Shown: positions 35,106 to 44,447, counted from the stretch's first letter. The stretch is DNA of 64,000 nucleotides from Vulcanimicrobiota bacterium (GCA_013036095.1 JAAXCW010000004.1:124001-188000); one strand, 5' to 3'. Translations and numbers: made by a program. The notes: a model not told the origin generated them from the letters alone.

Positions 35106-35639
35106 CTACATCAAATAGGGCGGGCGTTGGCCCGACGTATTACCGCAGAACGTCATGTGCGCGCCGTGCGGAATGTACCACGCGTGAATGTCGTAGTGCG
35201 GAATCGTGTAGCCGGGATGTCCGTGTGATTCGTACCAAATGTCAACGTGATCGATCTTGTAACCGGGCAGCGGCCGCAGGACGTTATCCCAGTTACCGCC
35301 CCGGTCAAATTGTTTTTTATCAATCATCACTTCGGTGAACGTCGCTTTTCCGTTGTAATAGCCATAGATCGGGCCGCCCGGGAAATTTCCCGGCTTGGCA
35401 TAGTGATAACCCATGGTCGGGATGCATCCGGAAACGGGCACGGTGCCGGGCGGCATGACGGATGGAACCGGCCCTTTGGGCAGCGTCATCATCATCTGAA
35501 AGACAGCAGGCGTCATGCCGGGCGGGAGTTTACCCATCGGCGGCGCCTTGGAAGGCGGCGTTGCCGCCATCAGGCCTGCGGCGAACGCGACGGAAAGACA
35601 TGAAGAAATAAGTCGTCTTATCAAAGTTGCAACCTCCAT
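35106..35639 (-). CDS. Secreted TTHB210-like protein, copy 1
   Basis: This 177-residue protein has a signal peptide (ending near GLMAATPP) and a C-terminal beta-rich domain: GCIPTMGYHYAKP, GYYNGKATFTEVMIDKK, IDHVDIWYESHGHPGYTIPHYDIHAWYIPH and HMTFCGN. The His-rich PHYDIHxW string resembles the DUF5602/TTHB210 family seen in other secreted proteins, with Cys at both ends probably disulfide-bonded. It is a paralogue of the next gene. The role is unknown; a metal site is possible. Confidence 0.72.
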   Translation of the reverse strand: MEVATLIRRLISSCLSVAFAAGLMAATPPSKAPPMGKLPPGMTPAVFQMMMTLPKGPVPSVMPPGTVPVSGCIPTMGYHYAKPGNFPGGPIYGYYNGKATFTEVMIDKKQFDRGGNWDNVLRPLPGYKIDHVDIWYESHGHPGYTIPHYDIHAWYIPHGAHMTFCGNTSGQRPPYLM

Positions 35640-35678
35640 TGCGAGCGATTCATTCGTCAGGACGCCGGCCGCTTGCCT

Positions 35679-36137
35679 CTATAAGTAGGGCGGACGCTTG
35701 CCCGAGACATTTCCGCAGAACTTCATGTGTACGTCGTGCGGCACGTACCACGCGTGCAGATCGTAGTGCGGAATGCGATAACCGGGATGGCCGAAGGGCT
35801 CGAACCAGATGTCGACGTGATCGATCTTGTAGCCCGGCAGCGGCTTGAGCAGGCCGTCCCAGCTGCGTCCGCGTTGGAAATCTTTTTTCTCGATCATCAC
35901 TTCGGTGAATACGGCCTTGCCGTTGTAATAACCGTAGAACGGTCCGAACGGAACATCTTGCGGCCGCGCGTAGTGGTAGCCCATTGCCGGCACGCAGCCT
36001 TCGAACGGGACGGTACCGGCGGGCATTGCCGCGGGATGGCCCTTGAGCGGCGTCATGATCGTCTTGACCGCTTCAGGCGTCAATCCGAACGGCATTTTTA
36101 TCGCGAGCGCGATCGCGAACGCGTGCCACGCGTTCAA
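35679..36137 (-). CDS. TTHB210-like protein, copy 2
   Basis: This 152-residue paralogue repeats the copy 1 domain nearly motif for motif (FEGCVPAMGYHYARP, GKAVFTEVMIEKK, IDHVDIWFEPFGHPGYRIPHYDLHAWYVPH, MKFCGNVSGKRPPYL). The start is taken as TTG 36137, which shares TTGA with the ROK kinase stop; the resulting N-terminus (NAWHAFAIALAIK) is a weak hydrophobic segment, so export is less clear than for copy 1. ATG 36095 is an alternative. Both copies lie in tandem with a 39-base gap. Confidence 0.72.
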   Translation of the reverse strand: MNAWHAFAIALAIKMPFGLTPEAVKTIMTPLKGHPAAMPAGTVPFEGCVPAMGYHYARPQDVPFGPFYGYYNGKAVFTEVMIEKKDFQRGRSWDGLLKPLPGYKIDHVDIWFEPFGHPGYRIPHYDLHAWYVPHDVHMKFCGNVSGKRPPYL

Positions 36138-37096
36138 TTCGGCGAAAGGCCGCCCTGAAACGCCATTGTGGCAGCGCCGACTTGCCCGGCGTCGTTGCCG
36201 AGCTTGGCGATGACGATCTGCGTCGAGCCGCGCGGGACCATCGTCGTGAGCTCTTCGACGCGATCGCGCACCGCCTCCAGCATGAAATCGCCCGCGCTGC
36301 TCACGCCGCCGCCCAAAGCGATCATCTCCGGGTTGACGAAGGCGATGATGTTGGCCAGGCCGATTGCGAGATCGGAGGCAAAATTTTTCCACGCGGCCAG
36401 CCCGTGCGCGTCGCCGGCTTGCGCGGCGCGTCTGATCATCTTCGAGCCGAGCTTGTCGCGATCGCGGTCGAGCAGTTTGCTGCGCGGAAAAGACGGCGCC
36501 ACCGCAAACGCGTGCCGCAAGAGTCCGGTTCCGGAGGCCTGCGCTTCGAAACAGCCGCGCTTTCCGCACCCGCAGATGAAGCCGTCGGACGGTCTGATCT
36601 GGTGGTGACCGATTTCGCCGGCGCCGGCGCGGTTGCCGATGAGGAGCTTGCCGCCGGACACGATACCGCCGCCGATGCCCGTGCCGATCGTCAGCAGCAC
36701 GAAATTCTGCGTGCCGGCTCCAATGCCGAAGGTATGCTCGCCGAGCGTCGCGCAGCGCGCGTCGTTGGCGACGAAAATCGGCAGGTCGTAGAGCTTACGA
36801 AGGCGATCGCCCAGCGGCACGCCGGTCCACATGAAGTTGGGCGAGTACAGAATCGCGCCGTTTTTCGGGTCGACGTTTCCCGGCGCTCCGATGCCGATCG
36901 CGGCCGCGTCTTTTGCCTTGCCGTCTTTGAGCGCGCTGTCGACGACGCTCTTGACCGCGCCTATGACCGCGTCGAAGGACCGGTCCTCGATGTCCTGCTC
37001 GTATTGGCCCAAGATCGAGCCGTCGTCACCGACGATTCCGGCCGTGACGTGCGAGCCTCCGAGGTCAACGCCGATTGCTTTACGCACTGCTCTCAT
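36134..37096 (-). CDS. ROK-family sugar kinase (glucokinase-like)
   Basis: This 320-residue protein has the N-terminal phosphate loop AIGVDLGGSHVTAGI, the second phosphate motif TIGTGIGGGIV and the ROK zinc motif GEIGHHQI ... CGCGKRGCFEAQASG (Cys-x-Cys-x-x-x-x-Cys). The signature points to a glucokinase or N-acylhexosamine kinase. No sugar transporter is beside it, so the exact substrate is open. Its stop overlaps the TTHB210-like gene. Confidence 0.92.
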   Translation of the reverse strand: MRAVRKAIGVDLGGSHVTAGIVGDDGSILGQYEQDIEDRSFDAVIGAVKSVVDSALKDGKAKDAAAIGIGAPGNVDPKNGAILYSPNFMWTGVPLGDRLRKLYDLPIFVANDARCATLGEHTFGIGAGTQNFVLLTIGTGIGGGIVSGGKLLIGNRAGAGEIGHHQIRPSDGFICGCGKRGCFEAQASGTGLLRHAFAVAPSFPRSKLLDRDRDKLGSKMIRRAAQAGDAHGLAAWKNFASDLAIGLANIIAFVNPEMIALGGGVSSAGDFMLEAVRDRVEELTTMVPRGSTQIVIAKLGNDAGQVGAATMAFQGGLSPN

Positions 37097-37145
37097 GCTT
37101 CTCTCGCCGGGGCCTTAAAAAACCTCCGTCGAATAACGCGGCGCT

Positions 37146-37820
37146 ATGACCACTATCGATTTAACCGCCCTGCGCGCATTCACGCTCGACACCGGACAGC
37201 CGACGCATCCCGAGATGCTCGATACGGTGCCGATGGAGCACGTCCAAGACATCGAGATCGATCAAGAGCACATTACGATAACCTACAACCAAGCAATCAA
37301 CCACTACTACAACACGAGCGAAAACATCGAACGCGAATGGATTTATAAATACAACGAAGATCCTGAATTTGTCGCGGCAGTCGCCAAAGTTATCGATTTG
37401 GCGCGCAAGCATCTGCACGATCTCCCCGAGAACATCTCCTGCCCGCCGGGCTGCGCGGAGTGCTGCAGCGGTTACGAGCCCTTCGTGAGCCGCAGCGATG
37501 TGGAACGCATCGCCGCACACTTGCACCTCACGCCGCAGGAAGTGCTCGACGAGTACATCGTCAAGCGCAATTCCGCCGACGGATACCATCTGGGATACGT
37601 CAGAAAAGTTACCGACGACATCGCCGATCAGTGCGTCTTCTTGAAAGAAGCGCGTCCGGGCAAATTCTACTGCGGCATCTACGAGGGCCGTCCGGCCGAC
37701 TGCCGCGACTTCTCGCCGATCGGCTGCGACGATGTCAACACGGATCTTCCGCGCGACAAAGCGCTGAAGATCGGCGCGCCGTTCCAGCCCAAGCAACGCA
37801 AGAACTCGCGCCGCAGATGA
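37146..37820 (+). CDS. YkgJ-family cysteine-cluster protein
   Basis: This 224-residue protein has the zinc/iron-chelating YkgJ pattern: C-P-P-G-C-A-E-C-C (about residue 99-107), then C-V-F-L (about 163), F-Y-C-G-I-Y (about 175) and R-P-A-D-C-R (about 186). The extra N-terminal 90 residues are mostly helical and unrecognised. Its stop overlaps the next gene's ATG (ATGA). Function within the family is unknown. Confidence 0.85.
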   Translation: MTTIDLTALRAFTLDTGQPTHPEMLDTVPMEHVQDIEIDQEHITITYNQAINHYYNTSENIEREWIYKYNEDPEFVAAVAKVIDLARKHLHDLPENISCPPGCAECCSGYEPFVSRSDVERIAAHLHLTPQEVLDEYIVKRNSADGYHLGYVRKVTDDIADQCVFLKEARPGKFYCGIYEGRPADCRDFSPIGCDDVNTDLPRDKALKIGAPFQPKQRKNSRRR

Positions 37821-40780
37821 TCCGGACCGCCCTGATGACCGCGGCGCTGGCGATCGCAACTGCCGCTCCCGCCTTCGCGCAAACGATTCCGGCGCAATAC
37901 TACAACGCGATCCAGTGGCGGATGATCGGACCGTTCCGCGGCGGGCGAACCGTCGCTGTCTCCGGCGTACCGTCGCAGCGCGGCGTGTACTACATGGCCG
38001 CCACCGACGGCGGTATTTGGAAGAGCACCGATTACGGGCGCACGTGGGATCCGATCTTCGACGGACAGGATACGGGCTCGATCGGCGCGCTCGCGGTTGC
38101 ACCGAGCGATCCCAACATCTTATACGCGGGTTCGGGCGAAGGCTTGCGCCGGCCCGATCTTTCGGTCGGCGACGGCGTGTACAAGTCGACCGACGCCGGC
38201 ACGACATGGACGCATCTGGGCCTGCGCGACGGCATGCAGATCGGCGCCATCGCGATCGATCCGCGCAATCCGGATCGCGTTTTCGCCGCGGTGCTCGGCC
38301 ATCCGTATGGATCGAATCCGGAGCGCGGATTGTACCGCAGCACCGACGGCGGACAGTCGTGGCAAAAAGTTCTGGGCCCGAACGACGGAGACACGGGCGC
38401 CGAAACCGTGGTGATCGATCCGCGCAATCCGAATACGGTGTACGCGGCGCTGTGGGCTTCCCGCAATCCGCCGTGGCGGCTGCGTGACGTTTTGCAGCTC
38501 TTTCAAAACGGCGGTTTGTACAAATCGGTGGACGGCGGAACGACCTGGACGCAGCTGCGCAGCGGGCTGCCGCCGAATATCGGGCGCATCGGTTTGGCGA
38601 TTGCGCCGGGAGACTCGCAGCGGATCTACGCGTGGGTCAACGACGACAAGGGCTGCGGCATTTACCGTTCCAGCGATGCGGGGGCGAGTTGGAGCGAGGT
38701 CAACTCCGAACCGCGCGTCTGCAGCCGCGGCGATGATTTTTCAGGAATTGCGGTCGACCCATCGGATCGCGACGTCGTCTTTGCGGCGAATACGCAAACC
38801 TACCGTTCGGCCGATGGCGGCAAGACGTGGACGGGATTCAAAGGCGCTCCCGGCGGCGACGACTACCACACCGTTTGGATCGATCCGGGCGACCGTAATA
38901 TCATTTTCCTGGGAGCCGATCAAGGCGCGACGCTTTCGGTCAATTACGGGCGCACGTGGAGCTCGTGGTACAACCAGCCGACGGCGCAGTTCTATCACGT
39001 GATTACCGACGATCGTTTCCCTTACCGCGTCTTCGGCGGCCAACAGGAAAGCGGTAGCGCGGAGGTGCTGAGCCGCAGCGACGACGGCTCGATTTGGATC
39101 CGCTATTTTCATCCGGTCGGCGCGTCGGAGTACGGCTATGTCGCGCCCGATCCGCTGCATCCGACCATCATCTATGGCGCCGGCAGCGGCACGGTCTCGC
39201 GCTACGACGAGACGCTGGCGCAAACGCAAGACATCTCGCCGAGTTTCGAGCGCGGCAAGTACCGTTACAATCGCACCACTCCACTGATCTTCAGCCGCGC
39301 CGACAACCGCACGCTCTATCTCGCCTGGAACGTCGTCTTCGCGACCACCGACGGCGGCCGGCACTGGCGGATCATCAGTCCCGACCTCACGCGCCCAAAT
39401 CCCGGCGTCCCGGAAAACCTCGGCCCATTCGCGCAAACTTCGCTGGCTAAAGGCCTCCATCGCGGCGTCGTCTACAGCTTGGCGCCGTCGTATATCGACA
39501 AGAACCTATTGTGGGCCGGAACCGACGACGGCTTGATTTGGCTGACGCGCGACGGCGGAAAACATTGGAGCAACGTCTCGCCGCCGGGATTGGCTGCGGC
39601 CTCCGGTTCGTGGTCGAAGATATCGCAGATCGACTCATCGCATTTCGATCGCGGCACGGCGTACGTCGCCGTCACACGCCTGCGGTTGGACGACATGCAC
39701 CCGTATATCTACGCGACCCACGACTTCGGCGCGCACTGGCAAGTGCTGAACGCAGGCTTGCCGGAGAACGCGCCCGTCGACACGGTGCGCGAAGATCCGA
39801 AGCAGCGCCGCCTGCTTTTCGCCGGAACCGAAAATACCGTCTACTTTTCGGCTGACGCCGGCGCGAACTGGCAATCGCTGCAGCTGAACTTGCCCTCAAC
39901 CTCGATTCGCGATCTCGTGGTGCATGGTGACGATCTCGTCGCTGGAACGCACGGCCGCTCGTTCTGGGTCCTCGACGACATCTCGCCGCTGCGCTCGCTC
40001 GCGCAAGTAACGCAAAGCGCCGCCGCGAGCCGTCCCTACCTCTACCCGGTCGCCGCCGCGATTCGCGTGCGCCGCGACACGTGGACGGACACGCCGCTTC
40101 CGCCCGAAGAACCCGCCGCGAAAAATCCGCCCGACGGCGCGATCATCGACTACTACTCTTCAACAAACGCGCAGGGACCGTTAACGATCGCGATTTATGA
40201 TTCCGCGGGCAATCTCGTGCGCCGTTGGTCGAGCGCCGGCCCGACCGAACCTGTGGTTCCCACCTCTGAATTGCACGTGCCCGCGTATTGGGTGCGGCCA
40301 CCGCTGGTGCTGCCGGCAGGCGCCGGTATGCACAGAATCACTTGGGATTACCGCTATACGGCACCGCCCGCGGAGTCGTACGACTTTCCCATCTCGGCAA
40401 TCGTGCATGATACCCCAGCCGCTCCTCAAGGTGCGCTGGCGCTGCCGGGAACCTACACTGTCGCCCTGACCGTTGACGGCGTCACGCAAAAACAACCGCT
40501 TCAGATGAAAATGGATCCTCGCGTTACCGTCGGCATAGAGGCTTTGCGCGCTCAGTTTGCGCTCGCGATGCGAATAACGAAACTGATGGCCGAGAGCTAT
40601 GCCCAGATGAAACAGGCCGAGTCGGCCAAGAACACCGCTCAGGCGCAGCGCTACAGCGGCATCAACAGCCAGCTCGTTTCGCTGCTCGACATTGTCGAAT
40701 CGGCTGACGCAGCGCCGACGCCGCAAACGATCGAAGCCGTCAACGCCACCGACAAATTACTCCACGGCCCGCGTGGCTAA
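37817..40780 (+). CDS. Secreted Asp-box (BNR/sortilin-like) propeller protein
   Basis: This 987-residue protein has a signal peptide (MIRTALMTAALAIATAAPAFA) and at least eleven Asp-box turns of the form S-x-D-x-G-x-x-W (STDYGRTW, STDAGTTW, STDGGQSW, SVDGGTTW, SSDAGASW, SADGGKTW, SVNYGRTW, TTDGGRHW, TRDGGKHW, THDFGAHW, SADAGANW). These build two stacked beta-propellers as in sortilin/VPS10 or xyloglucanase-type proteins. The C-terminal 200 residues contain the FN3-like and helical tail common in the large bacterial proteins of this type. Catalytic acids are not evident, so a binding or glycosidase role is undecided. Confidence 0.88.
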   Translation: MIRTALMTAALAIATAAPAFAQTIPAQYYNAIQWRMIGPFRGGRTVAVSGVPSQRGVYYMAATDGGIWKSTDYGRTWDPIFDGQDTGSIGALAVAPSDPNILYAGSGEGLRRPDLSVGDGVYKSTDAGTTWTHLGLRDGMQIGAIAIDPRNPDRVFAAVLGHPYGSNPERGLYRSTDGGQSWQKVLGPNDGDTGAETVVIDPRNPNTVYAALWASRNPPWRLRDVLQLFQNGGLYKSVDGGTTWTQLRSGLPPNIGRIGLAIAPGDSQRIYAWVNDDKGCGIYRSSDAGASWSEVNSEPRVCSRGDDFSGIAVDPSDRDVVFAANTQTYRSADGGKTWTGFKGAPGGDDYHTVWIDPGDRNIIFLGADQGATLSVNYGRTWSSWYNQPTAQFYHVITDDRFPYRVFGGQQESGSAEVLSRSDDGSIWIRYFHPVGASEYGYVAPDPLHPTIIYGAGSGTVSRYDETLAQTQDISPSFERGKYRYNRTTPLIFSRADNRTLYLAWNVVFATTDGGRHWRIISPDLTRPNPGVPENLGPFAQTSLAKGLHRGVVYSLAPSYIDKNLLWAGTDDGLIWLTRDGGKHWSNVSPPGLAAASGSWSKISQIDSSHFDRGTAYVAVTRLRLDDMHPYIYATHDFGAHWQVLNAGLPENAPVDTVREDPKQRRLLFAGTENTVYFSADAGANWQSLQLNLPSTSIRDLVVHGDDLVAGTHGRSFWVLDDISPLRSLAQVTQSAAASRPYLYPVAAAIRVRRDTWTDTPLPPEEPAAKNPPDGAIIDYYSSTNAQGPLTIAIYDSAGNLVRRWSSAGPTEPVVPTSELHVPAYWVRPPLVLPAGAGMHRITWDYRYTAPPAESYDFPISAIVHDTPAAPQGALALPGTYTVALTVDGVTQKQPLQMKMDPRVTVGIEALRAQFALAMRITKLMAESYAQMKQAESAKNTAQAQRYSGINSQLVSLLDIVESADAAPTPQTIEAVNATDKLLHGPRG

Positions 40781-41339
40781 CCCGGTCTCGCGTTTCGGCG
40801 AACCTCGCGAAAGCGATCTGCCGGGCGACATAGCAGACATTTACGCGAAGAATCGCGAGAAACTCGGGTTCGTTCCAAACGTGTTTCGCGCATATGCGCG
40901 GCGTCCCGAACATTTTCGCGCGTTCATGAACTATCACGACGTCCTGATGAAAGGCCCCGGCAACCTGAGCCGCGTCGAACGTGAAGCGATCGTCGTCGCC
41001 GTTTCGTCGGAAAACCGCTGTCAGTACTGCATGGTCGCGCACGGCGCCGCACTGCGCGTTTTAAGCAAAGATCCGATTCTCGCCGAGCAGATCGCCAACA
41101 ACTGGCGCACCGCAAATCTTCCATCGAGGATGCGGGCAATGCTCGAATTCGCCTCGCGCGTCAACGAGCCGGGATTCGCCGCGACCGAACACGAGATCGA
41201 CGAAATGCATCGGGCCGGCTTCGGCGATGACGACATCTGGGACATCGCCGCCATCGCGGCGTTCTTCGGTTTTTCCAACCGCATGGCCGGGCTCATGGAT
41301 ATGCGCCCAAACGACGAATTTTACTCGATGGGCCGCTAA
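40773..41339 (+). CDS. AhpD-like (carboxymuconolactone decarboxylase-type) peroxidase-related protein
   Basis: This 188-residue protein has the AhpD signature NRCQYCMVAHGAALRV: Cys-x-x-Cys followed three residues later by His. Upstream lie REAIVVAVS and LGFVPNVF, typical of the uncharacterised peroxidase-related subgroup. It begins at GTG 40773, overlapping the Asp-box gene by 8 bases. Such proteins reduce peroxides using their disulfide and an external donor; the donor is not visible here. Confidence 0.88.
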   Translation: MANPVSRFGEPRESDLPGDIADIYAKNREKLGFVPNVFRAYARRPEHFRAFMNYHDVLMKGPGNLSRVEREAIVVAVSSENRCQYCMVAHGAALRVLSKDPILAEQIANNWRTANLPSRMRAMLEFASRVNEPGFAATEHEIDEMHRAGFGDDDIWDIAAIAAFFGFSNRMAGLMDMRPNDEFYSMGR

Positions 41340-41360
41340 TCTCGCGCCGCTCAGCAAGCG

Positions 41361-42317
41361 CTAAGCAGTAAGTTCACAGAATCGCGCGGCATCGACGTTG
41401 CCGCCGCTGATGATAATGCCCGTGCGTTTTCCGCGGGCCGGAATCTTGCCCAGCATGAGTGCTGCAAGCGCCGCGGCTCCGCTTGGCTCGATGACGATCT
41501 TCATGCGTTCGAACGCAAAACGCATCGCGTCGCGGAGATCATCGTCGGTCACGGTGACGATGGCGCGCACGTGTTCGCGCACGATGGCAAAAGTGAGTGC
41601 GCCCGGCGCTTGCGTCTGTAAGCCATCCGCGATCGTTATTGGCACCGCCGTCTGCACGATCTCTCCGCGTTCAAGCGACTGCTGAAAATCATTTCCCGCT
41701 TCGGGCTCGACGCCGTACAACTCGATCGCGCTATTTACTCCATGCGCCGCCAGAGCTGAACCTGAAAGGAGCCCGCCGCCGCCGACCGGCGTTGCGATGA
41801 TCGCGAGATCGGGAACGTCTTCGAGCAACTCCAGCGCGGCCGTTCCGGCGCCCGCAATAATTTCGGCATCGTCGAACGGCGCTATGAGCGTTGCGTTGCG
41901 TTCCGCACAGAGTTGTTGGGCAATTTCGGCGCGGTGCGATTTGTGCCGGTCGTAAAAAATGACTTCAGCGCCGTATTCGCGCGTTGCGGCGATCTTGGAA
42001 GCGGGCGCATCCGACGGCATGACGATCGTGGCCGGAACGCCCAACAGTCTGCTCGCCAGCGCGACCCCTTGCGCGTGATTTCCGCTGGAAAACGCGACGA
42101 CGCCGCGCGCGCGCGCTTGCGGATCGAGTTGCACGATGCGGTTGTACGCGCCGCGAAACTTGAAGGCGCCCATCCGCTGCAGATTCTCGCACTTGAGAAA
42201 CACCGGACCGCCTGCGATCTCGTCGAGCGTGCGCGATGTGAGGACGGGCGTCCGGTGCACGATGCCGCGCAGCCGTTCGGCCGCGGTGCGAACCGAGTTA
42301 AACGCCGGTGCCGGCAC
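41361..42317 (-). CDS. Threonine/serine dehydratase (PLP fold type II)
   Basis: This 318-residue enzyme has the PLP-binding Lys in MGAFKFRGAYN, the substrate loop SSGNHAQG and the phosphate cup VGGGGLLSG. No regulatory ACT domain is present, so it matches the short catabolic form or serine racemase type. GTG 42317 gives the usual length; it overlaps the end of prfC by 20 bases. ATG 42386, further in, would add an unrelated stretch inside prfC. Confidence 0.88.
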   Translation of the reverse strand: MPAPAFNSVRTAAERLRGIVHRTPVLTSRTLDEIAGGPVFLKCENLQRMGAFKFRGAYNRIVQLDPQARARGVVAFSSGNHAQGVALASRLLGVPATIVMPSDAPASKIAATREYGAEVIFYDRHKSHRAEIAQQLCAERNATLIAPFDDAEIIAGAGTAALELLEDVPDLAIIATPVGGGGLLSGSALAAHGVNSAIELYGVEPEAGNDFQQSLERGEIVQTAVPITIADGLQTQAPGALTFAIVREHVRAIVTVTDDDLRDAMRFAFERMKIVIEPSGAAALAALMLGKIPARGKRTGIIISGGNVDAARFCELTA

Positions 42318-43959
42318 CGGCAAACTCCGTAAAGCGCAGCTGCGGATTCCACTCCTCCGCCAGCCGTACGCTCCAATCCGATTCAAAGAGCGCGACGGGC
42401 GCGCCGTCCCAGTCTTCGAGCAACTTCGCGCTCGAGGGCAGCTGCGCGCCCGGCAAGGCCTCGGGAGGGCCTTCGACGCGGCGCGCGGTTGAGAACGGCA
42501 ACGTCGTAAAAATCGTCTTCACGTTGTACTCCGATTCCAGACGGTGTTTTACGACTTCGAACTGCAGCTGTCCGACGGCGGCGAGCACGGGTTCGGTGCG
42601 CATCGATCCGAGCGGATACATCACTTGGATCGCGCCCTCTTCACGGAGCTGCGCGATGCCCTTGCCGAACGATTTGTAACCCGCCGTGTCCACGCTTCGC
42701 ACTTGCGCGAAATGTTCGGGAGCAAATGTGGGAAACCGCTCGAACTGCACGGGCGCACCGTCGCTCAGCGAATCGCCGATGGCAAACACGCCCGGATTGG
42801 CCAAGCCGACCACATCGCCGGCATAGGCCGCTTCGACCGATTCGCGCTCGCTCGCGAAAAGTTTCATCGCGCGCGAGAGCCGCACGTCTTTTCCGCTGCG
42901 CGCGTTGCGCACGGTCATGTCGCGCTCGAAGCGACCCGAACAGATCCGCACAAACGCCACGCGGTCGCGGTGGCGCGGGTCCATGTTCGCCTGGATCTTA
43001 AAAACGAAGCCGGTGAATTGGTCGCTCGCCGGATCGATCGTCCCCTCGACTGGCTCGCCTTCGGCTCGCTGCTCGGGGTCCTTCGAGAAGCTCAGGATGA
43101 CATCGTTTGTGATAACCCGGCGAGGCGTGGGTGATGGCGCCAGCTTTAAAAAGTCGTCCAAAAATAGTTGCACGCCGAAATTGGTGACGGCGCTGCCGAA
43201 GAATACCGGCGAAACGTCGCCGCGCAGCATCGCATCGCGATCGAACTCTGAGCCCGCGCCTTCGAGCAACTCGATTTCGTCGATGAATTGCTTGTACGAC
43301 CGGTCGTCGAGCAGTTCGCGAATCTGCGGATCGTCAACGCCCGTGACTTCCACGTTGGCGCGTTTCGCGCCGTGTACGACACGCTCGAACAGATGAAGGC
43401 GCCGCGTCGCGCGGTCGAAGACGCCTTTGAACGACGGACCGTTGCCCAGCGGCCAGTTCAACGGAAAGACGCCGATACCTAAGATGCTCTCCAACTCGTC
43501 GAGCAGTTCCAGCGGATCGCGGCTCGGGCGATCCATCTTGTTGATGAACGTGAAGAGCGGAATGCGCCGCGCGCGGCAAATCGCGAAAAGCTTTTTGGTC
43601 TGCGGTTCGACGCCCTTCGCCGCGTCGATCAGCATGACGGCGCTGTCCGCCGCGAGCAGCGTGCGGTAGGTATCTTCGCCGAAATCTTGGTGCCCGGGCG
43701 TATCGAGCAGATTGACCGTGCAGCCGCCGTACTCGAATTGCAGCACGGTCGACGTGATCGAGATCCCGCGCTGCTTTTCGAGTTCCATCCAATCGCTGGT
43801 GGCCGCGCGCTGCGCGCGGCGCGCCGAAACTTGGCCGGCTGTTTGAATGGCGCCGCCATAAAGCAGCAGCTTTTCCGTCAGCGTCGTTTTGCCGGCGTCG
43901 GGATGAGAAATGATCGCGAACGTGCGCCGCTTGCGCACTTCGCTTGCGACGGCGGACAC
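42298..43959 (-). CDS. prfC: Peptide chain release factor 3
   Basis: This 553-residue GTPase recycles RF1 and RF2 after termination. G1 is SHPDAGKTTLTEKLL, G3 DTPGHQDFGEDTY, G4 NKMD, and the rest is colinear with E. coli RF3 (529 residues; e.g. FTGFVFKIQANMDPRHRDRVAF). The extra length is one insert at about residues 285-307 (DNA 43039-43103), between the segment ending APSPTPR and FTGF, in frame and repeat-like. It starts at GTG 43959, one base overlapping the preceding stop. Confidence 0.96.
   Translation of the reverse strand: MSAVASEVRKRRTFAIISHPDAGKTTLTEKLLLYGGAIQTAGQVSARRAQRAATSDWMELEKQRGISITSTVLQFEYGGCTVNLLDTPGHQDFGEDTYRTLLAADSAVMLIDAAKGVEPQTKKLFAICRARRIPLFTFINKMDRPSRDPLELLDELESILGIGVFPLNWPLGNGPSFKGVFDRATRRLHLFERVVHGAKRANVEVTGVDDPQIRELLDDRSYKQFIDEIELLEGAGSEFDRDAMLRGDVSPVFFGSAVTNFGVQLFLDDFLKLAPSPTPRRVITNDVILSFSKDPEQRAEGEPVEGTIDPASDQFTGFVFKIQANMDPRHRDRVAFVRICSGRFERDMTVRNARSGKDVRLSRAMKLFASERESVEAAYAGDVVGLANPGVFAIGDSLSDGAPVQFERFPTFAPEHFAQVRSVDTAGYKSFGKGIAQLREEGAIQVMYPLGSMRTEPVLAAVGQLQFEVVKHRLESEYNVKTIFTTLPFSTARRVEGPPEALPGAQLPSSAKLLEDWDGAPVALFESDWSVRLAEEWNPQLRFTEFAGAGTGV
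43039..43103. repeat. In-frame palindromic-type repeat inside prfC
   Basis: About 65 bases with 'CATCCTGAGCTTCTCGAAGG' start on the minus strand and a GTCGAGGGG end form a copy of the type of dispersed repeat that is usually intergenic in GC-rich genomes. Here it is translated as DVILSFSKDPEQRAEGEPV and interrupts the gene without a frameshift. Confidence 0.65.
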
Positions 43960-44447
43960 TACAACCCCGGCGGCGCCGGTTCGTAAATGCGCAGAATCGC
44001 GCGCGCGCCCGCTTCGTGCATCAGCGCGATCGACGATGCGCGTTTGAAAAGCTGCGAAGGCGGCGGAACATAATACTTGTCGGCGCCGCGCCGAACGAGC
44101 ACGCCGCCGGCGTCCACCGCAAGATTGCAGTCGGCAAACCGCAGCTGCGTTCCCGCGGGCTGCGGCACATAGCCCGGCGGAAGTTTGGAAGCCACGTAGG
44201 CGCGGCCGCCGGCCGCTTCAAATGTCTGACGCAAACATTCCGGCAGCGCGGAAAGCACCCACGGCGCAGCGATCCCTAAAGCGCGTTCGCGCCGCCGCGC
44301 GAGAGCGTCGGCTTGCGCGGCCTTGGGTGGAACCGGTGCGGTGACCGAAGCGACCTTCAGGTTCAAGCGATCGCGATTGGCGTACCCGGCGATGATCAGC
44401 GCAGCCGTAAAAACGATTGCTGCCGAGATCGCATAAAACCTAAGCAG
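43959..44447 (-). CDS. Single-pass membrane protein of unknown function
   Basis: This protein has an N-terminal transmembrane helix (RFYAISAAIVFTAALIIAGYA), a Pro/Ala/Lys-rich linker (VTAPVPPKAAQAD) and an extracytoplasmic part with two Cys (ECLRQTF, FADCNLA) that may pair. The only in-frame ATG upstream (44603) would lie deep in the GH130 gene and give an Arg-rich tail; the natural start by content is CTG 44447, so the start is uncertain. The stop shares a base with the prfC GTG. Confidence 0.6.
   Translation of the reverse strand: MLRFYAISAAIVFTAALIIAGYANRDRLNLKVASVTAPVPPKAAQADALARRRERALGIAAPWVLSALPECLRQTFEAAGGRAYVASKLPPGYVPQPAGTQLRFADCNLAVDAGGVLVRRGADKYYVPPPSQLFKRASSIALMHEAGARAILRIYEPAPPGL

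Noticed and set aside
36182-37348. 388-codon plus-strand frame opposite the ROK kinase
   Set aside because: The ROK motifs on the minus strand are unmistakable, and the frame runs into the start of the YkgJ gene out of phase.
42298-43959. prfC as a frameshifted pseudogene because of its extra segment
   Set aside because: The insert is in frame and the sequence is normal RF3 on both sides.
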